10,381 nt of DNA from S34-282 sp034422075 (GTDB lineage Bacteria; Chloroflexota; Dehalococcoidia; Lucifugimonadales; Australimonadaceae): NCBI GenBank assembly GCA_034422075.1, contig DAOUJX010000017.1:1-10381 (forward strand), written 5' to 3'. Shown here one piece after another: positions 1 to 6,152 of this stretch; the first letter of the stretch is position 1, and each line of letters opens with the position of its first letter. The notes beneath the pieces are model-generated. The model saw nothing but the letters and a program-made list of their open reading frames with translations. It was not told where the DNA came from and did not search any database. The position numbers and the translations under genes are program-made.

Positions 1-1466
1 GGGCTCAGTACCAGCGTCGCCGGCAGCTCCTTCATCGTCAAGAGGAATACGAGCGCCCCACCTGCCAGTGCGCCGCGCGCAAGCAGCGGCAGCGTCACCT
101 CGGCGAACGCCTGCAGCGGCGTCCGTCCGAGCCCGCGCGCCGCTTCTTCCAAGCGCGGGTCTATCTGACTCAGCGACGCTTGTGCCGCGCCAACCGCCGC
201 TGGCAAGAACAGCACGACGTACGCGGCCACCAACAACGCTGCCGTCTGGTAGAGGAGCCCCGCGTAGGCCGACGCAAAGAACACGAACGCCAGCGCAACC
301 GCGATGCCCGGCAGCGCGAAACCGATGTACGTCAGCCGCTCCAGCACGCGTCCGACGCGCGACTTGTAGCGCACTGCCAGCAGCGCAATCGGTATCGCCG
401 CTGCCGCCGCGACCACCGCTGCCAGCAGCGACACGTACAGCGAGTTCCGCGAGGCCGTCCACAGCACATCGAACGGCTCACCAGCAAGCAGCCCGCGCAC
501 GACCCAGTAGCCCAGGACTGCCATCGGCGCCAGCAAGGCAAGCGCTACCACGCTCCACACGAACGCCGCCGCAGGCCAGCGCCAGCGCCCCAGCGGCACG
601 AGGCTTACCTCACGGGGCGTCCCCGGCGTTACGCGGTGGTAAGTCGCACGGCCACGCCCCCACATCTCGCCAAACAGCACCATCAGTGCCAGCGCCACCA
701 GTATCAGCGACAATCCTGCCGCCAGTGTGCGGTCGAAAGACGTGCCGTACTGCACGAAGATCGTCCACGTGAACGTCTTGTAGCGCATCAGCGACACCGC
801 GCCGAAGTCGCTCAGCGTGTACAGCGCAGCAAGCAGCCCACCCGCGATGATCGCCGGACGCAGTAGCGGCAGCGTCACTTGCATGAACACCGACATCGGC
901 GGCTTCCCGAGTCCGCGCGCCGCTTCTTCTAGCGACGGGTCCAGCCGCACGATGGCGGCCCGCACCGGCAGCAAGACGTACGGGTAGCTGAGCAGCGTCA
1001 GCGTCAGCGTCGCGCCGGGCAGCCCGTAAATCTCCGGCAGGCGCTCGACGCCCAACGGCTCGAGCCACTCCTGCACCATTCCGCGAGGCCCTAGGGCCAG
1101 CACCGCGATAAACGCGAATACGTACGACGGCACGACCAGGGGTAGGGCGGTCAGTACGCCGAGCACGCGGCGCGCAGGGAGGTCGCATCGCTCCGTCAGC
1201 CAGGCTATCGGCGCAGCGAGCGCTATGGACAGCCCGGCGACCAGCGCCATCAGCAACAGCGTACGCAGCAGGATGGCGCCGGTGCGCGCCGTCAGCACCA
1301 GGTCGAATAGCTCCGTACCGCCCTGGCCCGCGCGAATGGCGAGGTACACCGGCGTGAGCAGCATGAGCGCCGCAATCGCCACCGCCGGAGCCCAAACAAA
1401 TAGCGGAGGCGGTCTCTGCGGCGCACTGGCCGTCTCCGGCGCCTGCTCTATTGCGATTGCCGCCAT
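1..1466 (-). CDS. ABC importer permease, iron(III)/thiamine type (two fused permease domains), partial
   Basis: Inner-membrane permease of an ABC importer. The frame is open from an ATG at 1466 to the left edge (488 residues visible; such FbpB/SfuB/ThiP-type permeases are usually about 500-560, so little is missing). An in-frame TAA lies four codons upstream, so this is the first possible ATG. The protein has two homologous halves, each a bundle of hydrophobic helices ending in the EAA loop that docks on the ATPase: EEAARGLGKPP...VTLPLLRP at about 179-203 and EEAARGLGRTP...VTLPLL at about 439-463. The two loops are also very similar at DNA level (about 97-175 and 877-955), as expected from ancestral domain duplication. 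A G-rich stretch (GGGGG, about 11 nt before the ATG) may serve as ribosome binding site. The substrate cannot be told from the permease alone: iron, thiamine or polyamine are the family options. Binding protein and ATPase genes are not in the window. Confidence 0.93.
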   Translation of the reverse strand, partial: MAAIAIEQAPETASAPQRPPPLFVWAPAVAIAALMLLTPVYLAIRAGQGGTELFDLVLTARTGAILLRTLLLMALVAGLSIALAAPIAWLTERCDLPARRVLGVLTALPLVVPSYVFAFIAVLALGPRGMVQEWLEPLGVERLPEIYGLPGATLTLTLLSYPYVLLPVRAAIVRLDPSLEEAARGLGKPPMSVFMQVTLPLLRPAIIAGGLLAALYTLSDFGAVSLMRYKTFTWTIFVQYGTSFDRTLAAGLSLILVALALMVLFGEMWGRGRATYHRVTPGTPREVSLVPLGRWRWPAAAFVWSVVALALLAPMAVLGYWVVRGLLAGEPFDVLWTASRNSLYVSLLAAVVAAAAAIPIALLAVRYKSRVGRVLERLTYIGFALPGIAVALAFVFFASAYAGLLYQTAALLVAAYVVLFLPAAVGAAQASLSQIDPRLEEAARGLGRTPLQAFAEVTLPLLARGALAGGALVFLLTMKELPATLVLS

Positions 1467-1581
1467 ACCGCTACTTTACCCCCACCGCTCTTGCGATGAG
1501 AGGGCTAGGGCAGCGAGCGACACAAAGGAGGGACGGGCGCTCGTTTCGTCCGCCCTCTGCAGGCTGCGCCACGATAGCCTT

Positions 1582-1622
1582 TCCCCAGGAGAGAGGCTGG
1601 GAGGATACCCTCTCCCTGGGGA
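1582..1622. repeat. Imperfect 14-bp inverted repeat (hairpin)
   Basis: TCCCCAGG (1582-1589) pairs with CCTGGGGA (1615-1622), and GAGAGG (1591-1596) pairs with CCTCTC (1609-1614). A1590 is a single bulged base and the loop is 12 nt. The stem is GC-rich and has no T-run on either side, so it does not look like a classical intrinsic terminator. It lies 115 bp upstream of the permease start. It may be a repetitive extragenic element or an mRNA leader structure. Confidence 0.6.
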
Positions 1623-1883
1623 TAGGACTCCAACCAAGTGGCCTCTGGGGCAAGGCCCCCGCCGCGCGCCGCGGCGCCTGCGTTCCCGCCAAGCCGGAAA
1701 GATCCACTAGGCCGACATCGGCATGTCCAATCTCTTGGAGTGGTGCGAGCAGCATCTGCGCCGTAACGCGTTTGAACAGCGAAAACCCCTCGCACGTTGG
1801 CCTCGCGAAGCACCCTTGCGTCACCGGCAGCGGCAGGAAGCCGATGAGGTGTCGGGCCGCCCCATTGTTCACAACCAGTGTGC

Positions 1884-1943
1884 CGTATGTTACGTATGAC
1901 CATATAATATTATTCGCTCATACGAACTACCGCACATGATACG
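1884..1943. promoter_or_regulatory. AT-rich concentric dyad with a cluster of CGTATG hexamers
   Basis: A perfect 10-bp palindrome ATAATATTAT (1904-1913) sits on exactly the same symmetry axis (between 1908 and 1909) as a perfect 7-bp inverted repeat, CGTATGA (1893-1899) and TCATACG (1918-1924). A further direct CGTATG lies at 1884-1889, and GATACG (one mismatch from CATACG) at 1938-1943. The AT-rich core stands out in GC-rich surroundings and contains TATAAT at 1903-1908. It looks like a protein-binding site (operator) or an easily melted element. No regulator is identified, and the nearest downstream gene is the permease about 430 bp away on the minus strand. Confidence 0.5.
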
Positions 1944-2070
1944 CAATGCCCATAATCCGTGCAAGCGCTGGCCAAGCCCCGCGCGCCCATTCGCGTTGAT
2001 CTCCTTCTCCGAGCGAGGAAGGGTCGTGTGAGGAACCCCCTAGGGGAAGTGCGGCGGGGTGCTGGAATGC

Positions 2071-2104
2071 AAAGAGAGGGGCCAGCCACTCCTGGCTGAC
2101 CCCT
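2071..2104 (-). terminator. Probable intrinsic terminator of the dioxygenase gene
   Basis: Read on the minus strand, AGGGGTCAGCCA (2104-2093), loop GGAG and TGGCTGGCCCCT (2088-2077) form a 12-bp stem with one G-U wobble. It is followed by the short pyrimidine tail CTCTTT (2076-2071). The stem starts 27 nt after the stop codon of the minus-strand gene. The T-run is short, so termination strength is uncertain, but position and stem are right. Confidence 0.75.
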
Positions 2105-2131
2105 CGTGTGCGCCTCTGCGACAGCGCCGTG

Positions 2132-3214
2132 CTACGAACCGTTGCCGTTGTGGAACACCGCGAAGCACTTCTCCGAGTTGAAGATCCATGTCTCGAGGTA
2201 CTCGATGATCTCTGCCTTGCGGTCCTGCATCGCGCCAGCTAGGCAGATCCAGTTCTTGAACTCCTGGTCGCCTGCGTCGTCGATCTCTGCGCTCGTCAGG
2301 TGCTCCCACTTGGTGTGCTCGCCGCTCTTCAGCTCCTCGAACCGCGCACGATCGAAGTCGCGGTCGGGCCACAGCCAGTTGTGCTTCTCCGTCAGGAATG
2401 CGTGCGACCACCCGGACGAGGCGATGATGGCATAGCGCCCGTCACGCTCTTCCAGGATTTGCCGCAGCATTTCGCCGAGCGCGAAGCACGACTTTGGCGA
2501 AGGCCCTTGCGGGCCCGGGTAATCGATGAGCGGATCCTTCTCGCTCTCCGAGCGCATGTCCTGGATGTTGGCCGACCCGCCGCGGTTGGAGACCACCAGC
2601 TTGCCGTAGCAGTTCACCGAAATCGGCACCGTCGGGTACGTCCACGGGTTGTCGTGGTCCCAGTCGAGGTAGGTCAGGCCGTTGATGAACGCGTGGGTCA
2701 TGCCGTGCTCGAAGTGGAGCGTCTGCGGCGTGTAGGAGTAGGGCACAGGGAAGTGGCGCTCCATGAACTCGTTCGCCACGTCCCGCGCCAGCGTCGGTGC
2801 GCCCTTGTATGTGATCGTCTCGCTCGGGTCGACGCCCCACAGGTTGTTCTCTGCGCGAAACGGGTGCGACGGGAACTCCGGAGCACAGAAGATGTTGAAG
2901 GGCGGGATTATCGTCTCCTTGAAGTTCTCATACTGGTCGTCCCCAAACATGAACACCGCATCGGGCTTGAAGGCGTCGATGGCCTTCCGCACCTTCAGAA
3001 ACGCCTGCCGGTGCTGCTCCTGGTGCGCGTGTGCCCGCTCGACCTCGTGCTCCCATTCGTCCTGCATCCCCGCGGGCCAGTTCTTGGGATCTTTCATCTC
3101 TTCGGGAACTTTCGGGCTGCGCAGGATTCCCTTAAGGATGCCCGCATACGCCTCGGGCTTGCCGCTCATAAGCGGCGGGTAGTGCGTAAATCCGACTCCC
3201 AGTATCTCCGCCAT
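2132..3214 (-). CDS. LigB-type (class III) extradiol ring-cleavage dioxygenase homologue
   Basis: A 360-residue protein of the LigB fold; family members open catechol-like rings using non-heme Fe(II) in the cytoplasm. My alignment by eye to protocatechuate 4,5-dioxygenase LigB places H11 (FTHYPP) at the first metal His, H170 (FEHGMT) and H271 (SSGWSHAF) at LigB active-site His127 and His195, and E318 (DQEFKNW...GAM) at the metal Glu242. The second metal His (LigB His61 in NDH) is replaced by Gln94 in FGDDQYENF. The C-terminal part also has the family's CFALGEML segment. An excellent AAAGGAGG at 3227-3220 lies 5 nt before the ATG and fixes the start. It is transcribed divergently from the amidohydrolase/aldolase pair and ends in a probable terminator. 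Family assignment is secure. Substrate, and whether it is still an iron dioxygenase, are open because of Q94. Confidence 0.9.
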   Translation of the reverse strand: MAEILGVGFTHYPPLMSGKPEAYAGILKGILRSPKVPEEMKDPKNWPAGMQDEWEHEVERAHAHQEQHRQAFLKVRKAIDAFKPDAVFMFGDDQYENFKETIIPPFNIFCAPEFPSHPFRAENNLWGVDPSETITYKGAPTLARDVANEFMERHFPVPYSYTPQTLHFEHGMTHAFINGLTYLDWDHDNPWTYPTVPISVNCYGKLVVSNRGGSANIQDMRSESEKDPLIDYPGPQGPSPKSCFALGEMLRQILEERDGRYAIIASSGWSHAFLTEKHNWLWPDRDFDRARFEELKSGEHTKWEHLTSAEIDDAGDQEFKNWICLAGAMQDRKAEIIEYLETWIFNSEKCFAVFHNGNGS

Positions 3215-3219
3215 GCTCT

Positions 3220-3227
3220 CCTCCTTT
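3220..3227 (-). promoter_or_regulatory. Strong ribosome binding site of the dioxygenase gene
   Basis: AAAGGAGG on the minus strand, 5 nt before the ATG at 3214. This near-consensus Shine-Dalgarno fixes the start codon. Confidence 0.9.
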
Positions 3228-3412
3228 CGCCGTCTCCTCGGCGCTCGGCATCAATAGCCCGTCCGCTGCCGCCGCGCGATCATTGAAGAACGCAGCCTGG
3301 CTGCTGGCGGCAGTATACACCCAGAGGGGAAGGTGCGCGCACCCCTTGCGCCGTCGCCCGCTATGCCGTAGAACGAGCGGCAACGCCACCGCGCCATCAT
3401 GAGAGAGGTGCC
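3228..3412. promoter_or_regulatory. Divergent control region with a 13-bp palindrome
   Basis: The gap between two divergent genes must carry promoters for both. GCAGCC-T-GGCTGC at 3292-3304 is a perfect 6+1+6 palindrome near its centre and could be an operator shared by the two transcripts. TATACT on the minus strand (3317-3312) resembles a -10 box but has no -35 at a normal distance. For the plus-strand gene, GAGAGAGG lies 4 nt before the ATG at 3413. Confidence 0.4.
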
Positions 3413-4621
3413 ATGTACGACCTAGTCATCAAGGGCGGGCGAGTCTATGACCCTGCACAAGGTCTCGACGGCTTGCTCGATATCGGCGTTACGGGTGGAC
3501 GCATCGCCACGATCGAGCCGGCCATCGATGGCACCGGCGCGAAGCGCACCATGCAGCTGCGCGGCCAGCTCGTCATCCCGGGCATGGTCGACATGCACGT
3601 CCACATGATCCAGGGCGCGGGGACTCCGGGCGTCAACGAGATTGCGGGCCCGCCCGACCTCGAAGGCGTCATGTCCGGCTCCACAACCATCCTCGACGCC
3701 GGCACGACGGGCGCGTGGAACTTCGGTGTCTTCCCTCACCACATCGCCGGGCGCGCCAAGACGCGGCTGCTCGTCCTGCTCAACATCGGCAAGTTCGGCA
3801 TCCCCGGCCAGGCGTTGCGCAAGCCGGAGATCTACACGGTCGAAGACGTTGACATCGACGCCACCATCAAAGTCGCCAACGACTATCCCGACTACATCAA
3901 GGGCCTGAAGGTTCGCCTGGTCGGCCCCGCGCTCGAGGCGATGGGCGAACAGCTGATACAGCTCTCCAAGGAAGCCGCGCGTGAGGTGAAGCAACCCCTC
4001 ATGGTGCACATCGGCGACCTCATCGGCGAAAACCCCAAGGCGCAAGACCTCACGCGCATCCTCCTCAACGAGCTCGACGAGGGCGACATCCTCACGCATG
4101 TCTGCACCGCCGTTCCCGGCGGCGTCCTCGACGCCAACGGGCGCGTTCTGCCTGAACTGCGCGAGGCGGAGTCGCGGGGCGTCGTCTTCGATTCCGCACA
4201 CGGGCGGAGCAACTTCAACTTTGAGGTAGCCCAGCGTCTCGCAGACCAGGATTTCCAGGCGACCATCGTCAGCACCGACCTGACGCTTAACGGCAGGAAG
4301 GGGCCAATTCATGGCCTCACCGAGACGATGTCCAAATTCATGGCCGTCGGCTACTCGCTCGCCCAGGTCGTTGAGATGGTCACGGCGGCGCCCGCCGGGG
4401 CGCTCGGCATGGCCGACGAAATCGGCGCCATCGCCGTCGGACGCGAGGCCGACCTGTCGGTCATCGAAGCGCGCAACGGCAATTGGCGTTTCTACGACTC
4501 GCAGGGCAACCCGTTCACCGGCAATACCGCGCTCGTCCCGGTCCACACCATCCGCGCGGGCGAGCTGATTTCGCTCGATTGGGGCCCGCATCCCTGGGGC
4601 TGGGAGCCCGAGGAAGCCTAG
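3413..4621 (+). CDS. Amidohydrolase/deacetylase-family metallohydrolase
   Basis: A 402-residue amidohydrolase-superfamily enzyme (TIM-barrel metal hydrolase, dihydroorotase-like). The N-terminal strand segment DLVIKGGRVYDPAQGLDG and the end of the barrel (GAIAVGREADLSVIE) form the flanking beta-sandwich. Candidate binuclear-metal ligands are H62 and H64 (MVDMHVHM), carboxylated-lysine candidate K166 (KGLKVRL), H199 (MVHIGD), H229 (LTHVCTA) and D289 (STDLT). This is the full set, so the protein should be active. The sequence style (GIPGxA, KxRL, HIG, STDL) is that of the EF_0837/AHA_3915 deacetylase-like branch, whose members act on amide or cyclic amide bonds of mostly unknown natural substrates. 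The start is supported by GAGAGAGG 4 nt upstream. It overlaps the next gene by one base (TAGTG), so the two are co-translated. Exact reaction unknown. Confidence 0.88.
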   Translation: MYDLVIKGGRVYDPAQGLDGLLDIGVTGGRIATIEPAIDGTGAKRTMQLRGQLVIPGMVDMHVHMIQGAGTPGVNEIAGPPDLEGVMSGSTTILDAGTTGAWNFGVFPHHIAGRAKTRLLVLLNIGKFGIPGQALRKPEIYTVEDVDIDATIKVANDYPDYIKGLKVRLVGPALEAMGEQLIQLSKEAAREVKQPLMVHIGDLIGENPKAQDLTRILLNELDEGDILTHVCTAVPGGVLDANGRVLPELREAESRGVVFDSAHGRSNFNFEVAQRLADQDFQATIVSTDLTLNGRKGPIHGLTETMSKFMAVGYSLAQVVEMVTAAPAGALGMADEIGAIAVGREADLSVIEARNGNWRFYDSQGNPFTGNTALVPVHTIRAGELISLDWGPHPWGWEPEEA

Positions 4622-5316
4622 TGGCCGCACCGGACGACGCTGCGATCCTCGACGCCATGCGCGCGCTACCGTCGGCAGTCTGCCTCGACGTGCTCGACGG
4701 CATGGGCTACGTCGGTGCGCAGCTACAGGGCGTCCATTCACTCATCCCTGGTCAAAAGCTCGTGGGGCGCGCCGTCACGATGCGCTTCGTCCCGAGCCGC
4801 CCCGATCTGCGCGCGGAGGTCATCGGCGGGTCGGAGAGCGCCGAGTACCGTGCGATGGAGGCCTGTGGCCCAGGCGACGTGCTCGTGATGGACGCGATGC
4901 GCCTGGGCGGCCCGTCCTCGGCAGGCGATATCAAACTGTGGCGGCTCAAGCAGCGTGGCGCGGAGGGCGTCGTCACCGACGGTGGCGTCCGCGACCTAAC
5001 CACGCTCAAAACATACGGTATCGGCATCTTCGCCGCACGCGAGACCAACATGACCATGCCTTCGCACATGCTGCCGTACGAGACGCAGGTGGCGATCCAG
5101 TGCGGAGGCATACTGGTCCGCCCAGGCGACTACATCACCGCCGACGATGGGGGCGTCGTAGTCATCCCCCGCCGGCTTGCCGCCGAGGTCGTTGCCAAGG
5201 CAATGGAGTACGAGCGCCTCGAAGCCGCCGTCAAGCACCAACTGGAGCGGGAAGACGTCTCACCCGGCAAGTACTACCCTTTCAATGACGCCGCCCGTCG
5301 CCTACTCGGGGAGTAG
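4621..5316 (+). CDS. RraA-like protein, HMG/CHA aldolase-type
   Basis: A 231-residue RraA-fold protein from a GTG at 4621 whose G is the last base of the preceding TAG; GAGGAAG lies just upstream. The reading frame is open further upstream, to 4483, but that part lies inside the amidohydrolase gene in another frame. Family marks: CLDVLDGMGY near the N-terminus, VVTDGGVRDL with the Arg124-Asp125 pair that binds pyruvate carboxylate and metal in aldolases, and ITADDGGVVVIP at 172-183. The length matches 4-hydroxy-4-methyl-2-oxoglutarate/4-carboxy-4-hydroxy-2-oxoadipate aldolases (LigK/ProA type) better than the shorter E. coli RraA (about 160). Position 128 after RD-x-x is Thr, where I recall an acidic residue in characterised aldolases. 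Pairing with a metallohydrolase and a LigB-type neighbour favours a role in carbon catabolism over RNase E control, but this is inference. Confidence 0.87.
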   Translation: MAAPDDAAILDAMRALPSAVCLDVLDGMGYVGAQLQGVHSLIPGQKLVGRAVTMRFVPSRPDLRAEVIGGSESAEYRAMEACGPGDVLVMDAMRLGGPSSAGDIKLWRLKQRGAEGVVTDGGVRDLTTLKTYGIGIFAARETNMTMPSHMLPYETQVAIQCGGILVRPGDYITADDGGVVVIPRRLAAEVVAKAMEYERLEAAVKHQLEREDVSPGKYYPFNDAARRLLGE

Positions 5317-5729
5317 TGCACGTGCGCTGCAGAAGGCCCAAGCCGTACCAGGCAACGGGCTGCGTACCACCGGGATCACCCCGAAATGCATGCACCCGCA
5401 GCTTCGCCGCAGCCCGCTCGGGCCACAGTTGACGCCGGTGTGGGGGCAGGGCGTCCACCGGCCTTGCCGCAGCAAGCGCCTGGAACCCTGTTGGCCTTGT
5501 CGCCGTAGCCATCCTCACCGCTATGGGCCTAGTTACCGCCAGCGGCGGGACCAGCCGGAGCGCATTCGCGATTCAGCTGCCCTAAGCCGCGCTGGGGCAG
5601 CCCGAACAAGTGCAAGCGCCGCCCCGAGGCGCCGTTGCGCCAAAGCTCGGTTCACTGCCATGGAACGGTTCGGCGCCGCCAAGCGTATTCTCTAGCGATA
5701 TGGAAAGCCTCGTCTCTAGGGGTTCCGGC
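5317..5729 (+). other. Intergenic region, no gene seen
   Basis: About 410 bases between the aldolase-like gene and the lipoprotein gene. Possible frames are broken. One in-frame stretch ending at a TAA near 5586 encodes a short hydrophobic run (GLVAVAILTAMGLV) but is preceded by a TGA with no start codon or ribosome binding site, so it may be a gene remnant. GCACGTGC (5318-5325) is a short palindrome just after the aldolase stop. No convincing terminator or promoter was found. Confidence 0.5.
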
Positions 5730-6128
5730 ATGCGGCTGGTCTTCACCGCTGCCCTAGTCGCCCTCGCAGCTCTGGGCGCAGTCGCCTGCTCCGGGCAAGA
5801 CACGGTCAGCGGCACCATCACCTTCGACGGCGACGCCGCTATCCCCGCCGGCAGCGTACTGACCGTCCAACTCCGCGACGTTTCCTACCAAGACGCCGCA
5901 TCCACCCTCATCGCCGAGCAGACCATCGAGAACCCGGAGCGTTTCCCGCTAGATTTCTCCGTGCAATACGACCCTGATGACATCGACCAGCGAGCAATCT
6001 ACGGCCCGGGTATCAGGATCACCCTCAACGACCGCCTGCTCTACATCAACGACACCGCATTCGACGTGCTGACGCGTGGCAACCCCAGCAGCAACGTCAA
6101 GACCTGGGTGGTTGCCGTCGGCAGCTGA
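5730..6128 (+). CDS. YbaY/YscW-family lipoprotein
   Basis: A 132-residue exported protein. MRLVFTAALVALAALGAVAC is a short signal peptide (Arg2, hydrophobic core) ending in a lipobox-like AVA-Cys20, so it is probably a lipid-anchored protein. The mature part has the pattern of the YbaY/YscW family: VSGTITFDGDAAIPAGSVLTVQL, a DVS..DA segment, AEQTI, a YDPDDID segment and a C-terminal VLTRGNP. YscW is a lipoprotein pilot in type III secretion, but most YbaY-like proteins are free-standing envelope lipoproteins of unknown function. I chose ATG 5730 because GGGG lies 7-8 nt upstream and the signal peptide then starts normally; ATG 5700 in the same frame has no ribosome binding site and lengthens the n-region. 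It is convergent with the SIS gene (24 bp apart). Its TGA stop shows that UGA terminates translation here. Confidence 0.82.
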   Translation: MRLVFTAALVALAALGAVACSGQDTVSGTITFDGDAAIPAGSVLTVQLRDVSYQDAASTLIAEQTIENPERFPLDFSVQYDPDDIDQRAIYGPGIRITLNDRLLYINDTAFDVLTRGNPSSNVKTWVVAVGS

Positions 6129-6152
6129 CTGAGGCGGGCAGGGCAGACCTCT

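Larger units (their letters stand above)
1467..2068. other. Intergenic region without a convincing gene
   Basis: About 600 bases between the permease start and the terminator of the dioxygenase gene. Open frames here on both strands overlap each other, are rich in Arg/Pro/Ala and lack ribosome binding sites. The least implausible is a 58-codon plus-strand frame at 1723-1899 (begins MSNLLEWCEQHLRRN), which I do not call. The region holds a hairpin at 1582-1622, an AT-rich dyad at 1884-1943 and a weaker CCTTC/GAAGG inverted repeat at 2003-2022. It could contain the permease operon promoter, a small RNA or the remains of a decayed gene; the sequence does not decide. Confidence 0.6.

Noticed and set aside
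68..866. Two long plus-strand frames at the left end
   Set aside because: Arg/Pro/Ala/Ser-rich products without domains, antisense to the clear ABC permease on the minus strand.
610..1395. 261-codon minus-strand frame
   Set aside because: It is the +1-shifted shadow of the permease; the permease frame itself encodes hydrophobic helices and two EAA loops.
1723..1899. 58-codon plus-strand frame (MSNLLEWCEQHLRRN...) in the long intergenic region
   Set aside because: No ribosome binding site, no recognisable domain, overlapped by other open frames, and ends inside the AT-rich dyad. Kept only as a remark.
2300..3286. Long plus-strand frame opposite the dioxygenase gene
   Set aside because: Antisense shadow; the minus-strand product has conserved LigB residues and a consensus ribosome binding site.
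4483..4620. N-terminal extension of the RraA-like protein
   Set aside because: Lies wholly inside the amidohydrolase gene; family similarity and the ribosome binding site begin at GTG 4621.
3422..4741. 439-codon minus-strand frame opposite the amidohydrolase
   Set aside because: Arg/Asp/Val-rich shadow of a GC-rich gene; no domain pattern, whereas the plus strand has all metal ligands of the amidohydrolase family.
5450..5586. Short hydrophobic reading frame before the lipoprotein gene
   Set aside because: No start codon near its beginning, preceded by an in-frame TGA without a cysteine-motif or SECIS context; at most a remnant.
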